DNA of 45,434 nt from contig JAVKLI010000041.1 of the NCBI GenBank assembly GCA_031539425.1, positions 1-45,434 of the forward strand, written 5' to 3'. Below are positions 25,325 through 33,812 of this stretch, piece by piece. A program made the position numbers and the translations under genes. The notes below the pieces were generated by a model. That model saw only the letters and a list, made by a program, of their open reading frames with translations, did not search any database and had not been told where the DNA came from. The DNA comes from UBA4416 sp031539425. GTDB lineage: Bacteria > Bacteroidota > Bacteroidia > B-17B0 > Aurantibacillaceae. Each line of letters begins with the position of its first letter. Positions within the stretch are counted from its first letter, which is position 1.

Positions 25325-28300
25325 ATGATTAAAAAAACCTATATTAAAATTAATATTACTTTTTTTAAAAGACTGTTAGTAATTTTTGGTCTCATTACCT
25401 CTTTTTATTTATCTGCAAGCCATATTGTGGGTGGTGAAATTAGTTATTTTAAACTTCCAAACGGTACATATAAAATTACTTTAAAAGTGTATAGAGATTG
25501 CTCAGGTAATTTGGTACACCTTGATAACCCAGCCTATATAACTGTTTTTAATTCATCTAACACTCTTGTAGCTTCAGGTTATGTTGCCTTAACATCAAGC
25601 AGTTTTTTACCCCCTACCTATGAGGGGCCTTGTGTTGGAGTTGCCCCTGGTAATATGTGTGTGCAAGAAGGTATTTATGAGTTTTATGTTAATTTACCCC
25701 CAGCTATTGGTGGGTACATTGTTTCATACCAACGTTGTTGTAGAAATGCAACAATTTTAAATTTAAATAGCCCTGAATCTAAAGGAGCAACATACTCAGT
25801 ACGCATACCAGGCACAGAATTAGTAGAAAATAATAGTGGCCCCACGTTTAATAAAACGCCACCTATGTATGTATGTAAAAGTATTCCTTTAGCATTAAAC
25901 TTTTCGGCCACAGATCCTGATGGTGATACATTGGTATATTCATTAGATGAACCTATTGATGGGGCAACGCAATCTCTACCTGCAGTTCACCTACCGCCAC
26001 CTTTTGTTTCCATTCCTTATAACTCTATTTACACTGCTTCATATCCAATGAGCTCTAACCCTACAATAAATATAAATCCAAACACGGGTTTTTTAAATGG
26101 CTCTCCAGATATCTTAGGACAATGGGTTGTAGCTGTAAAAGTATCTGAATTTAGAAATGGTGTGCAAATAGGTACACATAGAAGAGAGTTCCAGTTTAAT
26201 GTAGTTAATTGTGGAGATTTAATAAAAGCTAATATAATTTCACCAATAGTTAATGGGGTTAATCCAAATAATTATTGTGGAAGTGCCAATGTTCAATTTA
26301 CAAACAATAGTGGACCAAACCCTCAAAATTTAAATTATTTATGGAATTTTGGGGATACATCAACCTTATCTGATACAACAAATATTTTTCATGGTGCCTA
26401 TACTTATTCTACCCCTGGAGTTTATACTATTACTTTAATAGCAAAGTCGGCTACTTGTAGAGACACAGCGCAAACTATTTATAAATATATGCTTCCAACT
26501 ATTCAAGTAAACTCGCCAAGTGTTTGCTTAGGGCAAGTGGCTCAACTTACATCAACTGTAAGTCATGGATTGGGTACTTATGAGTGGTTAAATAATGCGA
26601 GCACTTCTTATTCAATGCAAACTGGCAACTTATTTAATATGACTAATTATAAAGTTACCTATTCTTTAGAAGGATGCCCTGTAGTATCTGCAGATGCTAA
26701 TGTTGCAGTTAATCACATGACTTTAACGACAAGTTCAAATGTTTATTCTGTTTGTATAAACAATACGTTAAACTTAGCTAGCATTACAAATAGCTTAGGG
26801 GGTATTTATAAATGGACTTCAACTACAGATGAAAGTTTTGTTTTATCCAATAACCCTAATGTTGTTATTAATCCAACAGTTAATACAACTTATACTTTAA
26901 ATTATGAATTTATGGGATGTAAGCAAACATCCTCATTACTTATACAAGTCAATCAAATGACTATTAATACAATACCTTTAAGTCAAACTGTTTGTATTTC
27001 TAATTCAGTTTTAATAAGTAGTACTACAAATAGCCTTGGTGGAATTTATAATTGGAGTTCAAGCAACCCATTAAGTAATATTAATAACTCAACTGTAATT
27101 GATACGCCTAGCAATGCTACCACTTACAGTGTTAATTATGAATACTTAGGTTGTATTAAATCTTCTACCGCCACTATAACTGTTAATCAAATGACTATTG
27201 CTGCAACTCCGCCCTATATTTGTATTTCTCAAACTGCTAATTTAACAGCGCTTACTAATTCGGTAGGTGGCATTTACACATGGCTACCTAACAACGAAAA
27301 TAGCAATATAGTGATAGTAAATCCTACAGTGGCTACAACTTACACGTTAAAGTACGAATATTTAGGATGTACAAAGTATTTTGAAAGTATTGTAAAAGTT
27401 AATCAAATGACGGTGGGTATTGTAGCCTCAACTCCTTCAATTTGTTTAACAAACTCGGCTAATTTATCAGCAATAACAAACTCTTTAGGTGGCACATATA
27501 CCTGGATGCCGTCTAATTCTTTTAATCACAATATAATTGTAAGCCCTACAATTCAAACTGTATATATGTTAAATTATCAGGTTCAAGATTGTATCAAATC
27601 TGTAACGCAAGCAATTGCTGTTAATCAAATGACTTTGAGTGTATTACCTAATTTTTCAATTTGTTTAAATAATCAAACTAATTTAGGCGTATCAACTAAT
27701 AGCGTAGGGGGTACCTACACGATTTTACCAATTGGTCAGGTAACAAATAATATCTTATTAAGCCCAAAAATTCCAACTAATTATACACTTATGTATAATT
27801 ATTTAGGCTGTACAAATACTAAAACAATTAACGTATCTGTAAACCAAATGACTATTGGTATAACTCCTAGCCAATCTATATGTAGTAATGAAATAGCCAC
27901 TTTAGAGGGTAACACCTCTTTTATTGGTGGCACGTACAATTGGTTTCATTCCAATGAAACAAACCAAAGTGTTACTGTAAGCCCTCAATCTCAAAAAATA
28001 TATACCTTAAGTTATACTTATAGTGGTTGCTCCAGAACTATAACAAGTATTGTGTCTGTTAATCAAACCAATATTTTACTTCCTTCAGAGTCTCTCACTT
28101 TATGCGTAAAAACATCAACTATAATAACACCTATTACAAATTCTATTGGAGGTACTTATCAATGGCTGCCACAAAATATCACTACAAATACAATTGTTCT
28201 AAGTCCTTCGGTTTCGTCTACCTTCACTTTAAATTACACTTATTTAGGATGCACTGTAAAAACTACGTTAACTATAAATATTAATAGTCAAAATTTAAAT

Positions 28301-28570
28301 TTTTCACAAAACGATTTAATAAATGTATTTACACCCAATAATGATGGGATAAATGATGATGTTACTTTTAATAAACTCAGTTATTGTGAAGATTATGGTA
28401 TTGTGGTATTTGATAAATGGGGTAATAAGGTATTTGACTCTCCAAGTATTCAAACTAAAACCTGGAAGGGGTTAGATAATTTTGGCAATAAACTAGATGA
28501 AGGTGTTTATTTTTATATACTACAAAACACTTTCAGAAAATTATCAAGCAGCGTTCATTTATTTAGATAA
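25325..28570 (+). CDS. Secreted surface protein: Ig-like repeat array with type B T9SS sorting domain
   Basis: The 1081-residue protein has a signal peptide (about 1-32). An N-terminal domain begins ASHIVGGEISYFKLPNGTYK and carries several cysteines (RDCSG, YQRCCRN), a form common ahead of gliding-motility C-terminal domains. A PKD-like domain (NYLWNFGD, YTYSTPGVYTITL) spans about 330-390. Eight divergent repeats of about 73-80 residues follow (392-987), each ending near VNQMT. The C-terminal sorting domain, about 1000-1081, contains NVFTPNNDGIND, FDKWGNKVF and LDEGVYFYIL. It is probably exported by the T9SS and anchored at the surface; the ligand is unknown. It stands alone between gcvP and the dihydroorotase gene. 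Confidence 0.9.
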   Translation: MIKKTYIKINITFFKRLLVIFGLITSFYLSASHIVGGEISYFKLPNGTYKITLKVYRDCSGNLVHLDNPAYITVFNSSNTLVASGYVALTSSSFLPPTYEGPCVGVAPGNMCVQEGIYEFYVNLPPAIGGYIVSYQRCCRNATILNLNSPESKGATYSVRIPGTELVENNSGPTFNKTPPMYVCKSIPLALNFSATDPDGDTLVYSLDEPIDGATQSLPAVHLPPPFVSIPYNSIYTASYPMSSNPTININPNTGFLNGSPDILGQWVVAVKVSEFRNGVQIGTHRREFQFNVVNCGDLIKANIISPIVNGVNPNNYCGSANVQFTNNSGPNPQNLNYLWNFGDTSTLSDTTNIFHGAYTYSTPGVYTITLIAKSATCRDTAQTIYKYMLPTIQVNSPSVCLGQVAQLTSTVSHGLGTYEWLNNASTSYSMQTGNLFNMTNYKVTYSLEGCPVVSADANVAVNHMTLTTSSNVYSVCINNTLNLASITNSLGGIYKWTSTTDESFVLSNNPNVVINPTVNTTYTLNYEFMGCKQTSSLLIQVNQMTINTIPLSQTVCISNSVLISSTTNSLGGIYNWSSSNPLSNINNSTVIDTPSNATTYSVNYEYLGCIKSSTATITVNQMTIAATPPYICISQTANLTALTNSVGGIYTWLPNNENSNIVIVNPTVATTYTLKYEYLGCTKYFESIVKVNQMTVGIVASTPSICLTNSANLSAITNSLGGTYTWMPSNSFNHNIIVSPTIQTVYMLNYQVQDCIKSVTQAIAVNQMTLSVLPNFSICLNNQTNLGVSTNSVGGTYTILPIGQVTNNILLSPKIPTNYTLMYNYLGCTNTKTINVSVNQMTIGITPSQSICSNEIATLEGNTSFIGGTYNWFHSNETNQSVTVSPQSQKIYTLSYTYSGCSRTITSIVSVNQTNILLPSESLTLCVKTSTIITPITNSIGGTYQWLPQNITTNTIVLSPSVSSTFTLNYTYLGCTVKTTLTININSQNLNFSQNDLINVFTPNNDGINDDVTFNKLSYCEDYGIVVFDKWGNKVFDSPSIQTKTWKGLDNFGNKLDEGVYFYILQNTFRKLSSSVHLFR
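26501..28285 (+). repeat. Eight in-gene repeats of 216-240 bp
   Basis: The codons for V-N-(Q/H)-M-T recur at 26708, 26948, 27182, 27398, 27620 and 27839. A V-N-Q-T variant lies at 28058 and a remnant at about 28280. Spacings are 240, 234, 216, 222, 219, 219 and about 222. Within each unit come an early Cys, TNSxGGxYxW, TxYTLxYxYLGC and the closing VNQMT. The units are divergent at DNA level, so the expansion is not recent. Confidence 0.85.
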
Positions 28571-28588
28571 CATGACTTAAAGTTAGGT

Positions 28589-29872
28589 TTACTTATCGTT
28601 TATAAAGTATTGATTATTATTTATTACCGCTACTACTTTCCCTTTTAAAGGCACATTAAACAATGGTGTATTTTTTGATAAAGATTGATTATTTAATTCG
28701 GTGAGTGTATAATTGTCTGTTAAATTAAATATTGTTAAACAAGCGGGTTTATTTTCCTCTATAATGCTTTGTTTTAAACCAATAATTTTTCGAGGATTTT
28801 CAGCTAAACATTTAGCAATAAATTCAGGTTCAATATTTTCTATACTCGAAACAAGTGTGTTAAATGTGGTTTGTAAACTAATCATTCCTGGTTTTGCAAA
28901 ATTAAATTCTACTTTTTTACTTTCAATATTTTGTGGCGTATGGTCGCTTATAACTACATCTATAACACCAGTTTTTAAACCTTTTTTTAATGCAGCAAGG
29001 TCTTTTTTGTTTCTAAATGGAGGCAGCACTTTATAGTTACTATCAAATGTTTCTAACTGAGTGTCGTCAAAATATAAATACTGTGCCGCCACACTGGCTG
29101 TAACATTGAGTCCGTCTGCTTTAGCTGCTTTTATAAGTTGTACACTATTTTCTGTACTAATTGTTGAACAGTGCATTTTACCACCAGTATATTTTAATAA
29201 TTGCAAATTGTGTTGCAATACAATCTCTTCAGCTATGGCTGGAATTCCTTTTAAACCAAGAGCTGTAGAGGTAGCGCCCTCATTCATTTGACCTTTTTCT
29301 GATAACACCAAGTTGTTTTGAAAAGTAATAATAAAGCTATTGATGTTTTGTGTGTATTGCAATGCTTTTAGTAATAAACTAGATGAATAGTTTTGCATTT
29401 TATAATCACTAAATGCAGCTGCCCCTGCTTGTTGCATATCAAACATTTCCGTTAAATTATTTGAATGATCTTTATCAAAAAATGCACCTAGTGGATAAAC
29501 ATCTACTAAATTATCAGCAACTTTTTGTTTGGTATAAAGCACCTGCTCTTTATTTGTTATAGGTTTTGAATCATCTCCTAAAACACAAACCCCTGTATAG
29601 CCACCAACTGCAGCACATTTTAAACCGCTTTCTAAAGTTTCTTTATGCTCATTACCTGGATCACAAAAAGTTGACTGCATATCTATCCAACCTACAGATA
29701 CAAAACAATTAGTTAAGTCTAAAACTTGAGATTTTTTTGGAGCTTCGATACCATTTTTAATTTTTACTATAATACCATTTTCAATTAAAATGTCTTTTTT
29801 TTCTAAATGGTGTTTAGATAAAGGATTTATAATTTGAACATTTTTTAAAAGAATAATCATAAGAAAAATCAA
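28589..29872 (-). CDS. Dihydroorotase-like amidohydrolase lacking the metal HxH motif
   Basis: The 427-residue protein has the length and fold signature of class I dihydroorotases: a composite beta domain and TIM barrel, GWIDM, DPGNEHKE, GGYTGV and a late SDHTPQ. The metal-binding D-x-H-x-H-x-R of active enzymes is replaced by DMQSTFC (Q66, T68, C70), so it probably cannot bind the zinc pair in the usual way. Such degenerate homologues are known in some bacteria as structural partners (PyrC-prime or PyrX of aspartate transcarbamoylase) and occur in Bacteroidota. A pyrimidine-related role is inferred. The ATG at 29860 (MIILLKNVQ) may be the true start. Confidence 0.8.
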   Translation of the reverse strand: MIFLMIILLKNVQIINPLSKHHLEKKDILIENGIIVKIKNGIEAPKKSQVLDLTNCFVSVGWIDMQSTFCDPGNEHKETLESGLKCAAVGGYTGVCVLGDDSKPITNKEQVLYTKQKVADNLVDVYPLGAFFDKDHSNNLTEMFDMQQAGAAAFSDYKMQNYSSSLLLKALQYTQNINSFIITFQNNLVLSEKGQMNEGATSTALGLKGIPAIAEEIVLQHNLQLLKYTGGKMHCSTISTENSVQLIKAAKADGLNVTASVAAQYLYFDDTQLETFDSNYKVLPPFRNKKDLAALKKGLKTGVIDVVISDHTPQNIESKKVEFNFAKPGMISLQTTFNTLVSSIENIEPEFIAKCLAENPRKIIGLKQSIIEENKPACLTIFNLTDNYTLTELNNQSLSKNTPLFNVPLKGKVVAVINNNQYFINDK

Positions 29873-29979
29873 AACAATTTTGGTAAAAGTATAAGAAAAA
29901 AATAATTCTATTAATAAACTTATAATTAGGTTTATAACAAATAATGGTTTTTATTTAAATTAAAATTAGAGCCTACAAA

Positions 29980-29997
29980 TTGTAATACAAATTACAA
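29980..29997. promoter_or_regulatory. 18-bp palindrome upstream of tsaE
   Basis: TTGTAAT (29980-29986) and ATTACAA (29991-29997) are perfect inverted repeats around ACAA, 55 bases before the tsaE start and 107 bases before the divergent dihydroorotase-like gene. The half-site spacing resembles a dimeric repressor or Crp/Fnr-type operator. AT-rich DNA gives such palindromes by chance fairly often. Confidence 0.3.
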
Positions 29998-30052
29998 GCA
30001 GATTACTAAATTTGATTTCTTAAATTCAAAATTATATGACGTACAATTCAAT

Positions 30053-30484
30053 ATGTTAATAAGAAAAATTAATATAAGTAACACTGCATTGCATCATCAA
30101 AATATTTCTGAATTAATAGATTTTACAGGAGGTATAAAGTGTTTTTTGTTTGATGCACCAATGGGTGCAGGTAAAACAACCTTTATTAGTAATTTTTGTT
30201 CTTACCTTGGATCGCTTGATATAGCCAGTAGCCCTACTTACGCATTTATTAATGAATATCATACCAGTAAGGGCTATAAAATATTTCATGCAGATTTATA
30301 TAAATTAAAAAACCCAACAGAATGGTTAGAACTTGGTTTAGAAGACTTAACTTCTGATCAAGATTTTATATTTATTGAATGGCCCAAATACGCATTAAAT
30401 AGTTTTAATACCTATATTTTTATAACTATTGAATTAATTAATTCAGACAGAATTTTAACTGCAAAAATTATAAATAATAACTAA
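30053..30484 (+). CDS. tsaE: tRNA threonylcarbamoyladenosine biosynthesis ATPase TsaE
   Basis: TsaE is the ATPase that works with TsaB and TsaD to form t6A at position 37 of ANN-decoding tRNAs. The 143-residue protein has a P-loop GAGKTT (about 38-43, within DAPMGAGKTTFI). The family motifs SSPTYAFINEY, HADLYKL and FIEWPKYA are also present. The last six codons lie in the 82-bp direct repeat, so its 3' end marks the left edge of the inserted block. Before insertion it would have converged on nadE. Confidence 0.92.
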   Translation: MLIRKINISNTALHHQNISELIDFTGGIKCFLFDAPMGAGKTTFISNFCSYLGSLDIASSPTYAFINEYHTSKGYKIFHADLYKLKNPTEWLELGLEDLTSDQDFIFIEWPKYALNSFNTYIFITIELINSDRILTAKIINNN

Positions 30485-30548
30485 AATATTAATCTAAAAA
30501 TTCAGTTGGTATTTTACAAATTGGAATAGGATTCATTTTATGTTGATT
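30467..30548. repeat. Direct repeat, left copy (tsaE end plus duplicated nadE 3' end)
   Basis: These 82 bases match 35345-35426 with a single mismatch (30480 A, 35358 C). On the minus strand 30489-30548 encodes the last 19 residues and stop of NadE (NQHKMNPIPICKIPTEFLD) as an orphan fragment. The offset between copies is 4878 bases. Confidence 0.95.
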
Positions 30549-30581
30549 GACAGTGTTGTTGTAACAAATTTTAACAAACAT

Positions 30582-30611
30582 TTTGATTTATCAAAAAATA
30601 TGTTATATTTG
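30582..30611 (+). promoter_or_regulatory. Bacteroidota-type promoter of the protease operon
   Basis: TTTG (30582-30585) and TATATTTG (30604-30611) match the -33 TTTG and -7 TAnnTTTG consensus with 18 bases between them. Transcription would start near 30618, about 60 bases before the ATG at 30678. It lies inside the inserted block, so the cargo brings its own promoter. Confidence 0.65.
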
Positions 30612-30696
30612 TTGTAAGATTTTTTATTAAATCGTTGCATCCGGCCCAGAATTGTTAATCTTTAAAAAAAATTAATTATGGAAACTACAAGCAACA

Positions 30697-30720
30697 ACAC
30701 CGCACACCGCACACCGCACA
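30697..30720 (+). repeat. Heptanucleotide tandem repeat in the protease signal region
   Basis: ACACCGC is present three times in a row (30697-30717), followed by ACA. It lies between an ATG at 30678 and the hydrophobic signal peptide. Seven is not a multiple of three, so each unit gained or lost shifts the frame. With two copies (or five) the ATG at 30678 would read into the protease; with the present three it stops after 29 codons. Confidence 0.8.
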
Positions 30721-30744
30721 GTAAAGAAATGTCTAATAGCTTTA

Positions 30745-33700
30745 ATGTTATTGCTGTTTTTTATTAGTGAAGCGCAAACCAATTTTTATTATTATAAAGG
30801 AAATAAGGTGGGATTAGAATTAGATAAATCTAAAATAAATTTAATAATTAATAATAGGTTAAACTTAAACGATTTGTTAAGCTATGGGTTAAAAGATTTT
30901 GTTTTATATCAAAACAATTTAATAGATAGTTTAAGAGTAGGAAGTGTTGAGTTTATATCTGAAACACAATTACCTCAGTTTTACCAAAAAATAAATTTAT
31001 TAAAAAGCAATCCTAATGTTAAATCTATTGGTTATTATTATAAGCGGAAAAACACAACTTCAATTGGCACTTCAAATTTATTTTATGTAAAATTAAAATC
31101 TGATTCTGATTATCGTATTTTACAAGATTTTGCCAAACAACATAAAGCACAAATTATTAAACAAGTGCCATATATGCCTTTGTGGTATGTTATGTCTTCA
31201 AACAACCCTCTCTATTCGGGGTTAGAATTATCGAACATGTTTTTTGAAAGTAGTTTATTTGCCAATATCGATCCTGCATTTATGTTTAATTTTAGAACAA
31301 GCTGCGCATCAGACCCTAACTTTAGTAATTTATGGGGATTAAATAATAACGCAAATCCAAATATTGATATCAACGTATGTCAAGCATGGAGCATATCTAA
31401 TGGTGGATTGGGTGTAAATGTAGCCATTGTAGATAATGGATTTCAAAAAGATCACATTGATTTATTGGCAAACACGCATTCCCTAAGTTGTGATGCAGTT
31501 AATACTTTAGCTCCAAGTTTTTATGATGTTAATAAAATCCATGGAACACATGTTGCCGGAATAATAGGGGCAATTAAAAATAATAGCCTTCAAGCTGTAG
31601 GTGTTGCGCCATTTTCAAAATTAATGTCGGTAAGCCACCCATTAACTTTTCATCATATATATACTCATTCTTCAGAACAATTAGCAAGTGGAATTAGTTG
31701 GGCTTATAAAAATGGAGCTGATATAATTAATTGTTCTTGGGGAGATTATGGAGGTGCACCCTATTTGAATTCTATGCACACACAAATGCTTGAGCAGGCT
31801 ATATTAGATGCTATTGAATTCGGTAGAAATGGAAAAGGGTCAGTGGTAGTTTTTATTTCAGGAAATGCTGCAAATAATGCAAATAGTGTTGATTATCCTG
31901 GCAATTTTGATGATAAAATAGTTACTGTAGGTGCAATAAATCAAACTGGTACAAGAGCACTTTTTAGTTTTGGAGGTTCTGGATATGGTGAAAAATTAGA
32001 TATTGTGGCACCAGGAGTTGACATATTATCTACTTTAAATAATAATCAATTTGGTTATTTAAGTGGTACATCCATGGCAGCGCCACACGTATCAGGCGTA
32101 GCAGCTTTAATATTAGGTGCTAATCCTTGTTTAAATGGTCAGCAAGTGAGAGATATTATAGAAAAAACTGCTAAAAAAGTAGGTGCTTATACTTATTCTA
32201 TTTCACCTAATAGGCCAAACGGAACTTGGAATGAAGAAATGGGTTATGGTTTGGTAGATGCAGGCGCAGCAGTACAAATGGCAATTAGCTTGTATAATTC
32301 TGGGGTAGATTTATGTATAAAAGATAATGAAAATGATATGGGAGCCGAACCAAATACCACAACGCCATATTTATGGACCAGCAACAATATTTGGGTAAGA
32401 CGAAACAATGACAATAATACCAATCATCAAAATCCTGATTATTCACCAAACGGTAATTCTAATTATATTAAAGTAAGAGTTGTTAATAAAGGCTGTTTAA
32501 CATCAACTGGAACAGAACGTTTAAAATTATATTGGGCTAAAGCCTCTTCAGCTTCAACTTACACATCGCCTTGGTATGGCGGCGTAACGTATACTACAGG
32601 CGCAAGTATGGGTGATATTGTTGCAGAGCAATCCATCCCAATTCTTAAACCAGGTGAGGAAAAAGTGCTCACTTTCCCTTGGCTAGTGCCTAATCCTAAT
32701 GATTATGGCACGGTAGATAATTGGCATTTTTGTTTATCAGCGCGAATCATTGCAACTAATGACGCAATGACCATACCACTCACAAACGATTTATACACAA
32801 ATGTAAAAAATAGCAACAATTTAGCATGGCGTAATTTAACAGTTGTTGATACAGACCTTACCAATAGTATTTTAAATAACGATAATAATGTAAATACAAG
32901 CCCAAGTGGCAGGGTACTGTTTGGTAACCCTTATGATGAGGTAAAAAGTTTTAATTTAGAAATAACATGCGAAGATTTAGAAACCGGTAAACCTATATAT
33001 GAAGAGGCAGAAGTAAGTGCCATAATGAACGAAGCATTATTTAATGCTTGGAAAAGAGGGGGCAAGCAAACTAATTTATTAGATGACACCAAAAGTGAAA
33101 GTAAAAAAATTGTTTTAGCTAATCATGCAACGTTTAACAACATCTTATTTGAACCTAATGAGGTAGGAACTATAGAGTTTAATTTTAACTTTTTAACTAA
33201 AAAACTTACAAATAAAAGCAGTTTTATACTTCACCTCATTCAACAAAACGCAGAAACTGGTGACATTATTGGTGGGGAAACTTTTTTAATTAACAAGAAA
33301 ACTAGGTTAACATTTAAAGCAGAAATAGAAGATGGCAATTTTAAAGAAGCTGACTTAAATCAACCAATAATTATAACCGCTAAGGATATAAATGAATCTG
33401 CCTATTATAATTGGTATGATCAAAATGGCGAATTAATAAAGCAAGGTAAAGAACTTCAAATAGCAAAATCGATAGCTCAAAAATATAAATTAGAGGTAAT
33501 TGCATCAGTAGATAAATTTAAAGATTACAATGAAGTTGAAGTAAAAATAAAACCCAGCCGAATAGAAACCATTATACCTAACCCAGCCAAAAACAACATT
33601 AAAGTAGCATATAAACTTAATGGAGCAGTCTCTTCCTACTTAATGATAATAGGTAACACAGAAACTAAAAATACTGCTCACAATTATATTTTAGATGTAA

Positions 33701-33810
33701 ATACAAGTAGCAGCCAGCTGAATATAGAAACTTTTGCGCCTGGTTTTTACACAATTGTACTTGTGGTAAATGGTCAAATTATAGATGCTAAAAACTTAAT
33801 AAAAGAATAA
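30745..33810 (+). CDS. Subtilisin-like (S8) serine protease with type A T9SS sorting domain
   Basis: The protein is 1021 residues from the first in-frame ATG. The propeptide is followed by an S8 domain with D230 (VAIVDNG), H266 (IHGTHVAG), oxyanion N374 (SGNAAN) and S443 (SGTSMAAPHV). Beta-rich segments follow, then a type A sorting domain at about 945-1021 (IIPNPAKNNIKV, FAPGFYTIVLVVNG). The ATG at 30745 lies inside the hydrophobic core of the signal peptide, since the same frame upstream reads VKKCLIAL with no start codon. The natural start is probably ATG 30678, which is one frame off because of the heptamer repeat. The gene is thus likely switched off or weakly translated here. It is followed 2 bases later by the delta-60 gene. 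Confidence 0.88.
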   Translation: MLLLFFISEAQTNFYYYKGNKVGLELDKSKINLIINNRLNLNDLLSYGLKDFVLYQNNLIDSLRVGSVEFISETQLPQFYQKINLLKSNPNVKSIGYYYKRKNTTSIGTSNLFYVKLKSDSDYRILQDFAKQHKAQIIKQVPYMPLWYVMSSNNPLYSGLELSNMFFESSLFANIDPAFMFNFRTSCASDPNFSNLWGLNNNANPNIDINVCQAWSISNGGLGVNVAIVDNGFQKDHIDLLANTHSLSCDAVNTLAPSFYDVNKIHGTHVAGIIGAIKNNSLQAVGVAPFSKLMSVSHPLTFHHIYTHSSEQLASGISWAYKNGADIINCSWGDYGGAPYLNSMHTQMLEQAILDAIEFGRNGKGSVVVFISGNAANNANSVDYPGNFDDKIVTVGAINQTGTRALFSFGGSGYGEKLDIVAPGVDILSTLNNNQFGYLSGTSMAAPHVSGVAALILGANPCLNGQQVRDIIEKTAKKVGAYTYSISPNRPNGTWNEEMGYGLVDAGAAVQMAISLYNSGVDLCIKDNENDMGAEPNTTTPYLWTSNNIWVRRNNDNNTNHQNPDYSPNGNSNYIKVRVVNKGCLTSTGTERLKLYWAKASSASTYTSPWYGGVTYTTGASMGDIVAEQSIPILKPGEEKVLTFPWLVPNPNDYGTVDNWHFCLSARIIATNDAMTIPLTNDLYTNVKNSNNLAWRNLTVVDTDLTNSILNNDNNVNTSPSGRVLFGNPYDEVKSFNLEITCEDLETGKPIYEEAEVSAIMNEALFNAWKRGGKQTNLLDDTKSESKKIVLANHATFNNILFEPNEVGTIEFNFNFLTKKLTNKSSFILHLIQQNAETGDIIGGETFLINKKTRLTFKAEIEDGNFKEADLNQPIIITAKDINESAYYNWYDQNGELIKQGKELQIAKSIAQKYKLEVIASVDKFKDYNEVEVKIKPSRIETIIPNPAKNNIKVAYKLNGAVSSYLMIIGNTETKNTAHNYILDVNTSSSQLNIETFAPGFYTIVLVVNGQIIDAKNLIKE

Positions 33811-33812
33811 AG

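Noticed and set aside
26501..28285. Regular repeats as a possible CRISPR array
   Set aside because: The period is about 220 bp, the units are divergent and the reading frame is open throughout; they are protein repeats.
25087..28640. A third case of flanking repeats around the large T9SS gene
   Set aside because: I compared the end of the dihydroorotase-like gene with the region upstream of the T9SS gene and found no duplicated stretch.
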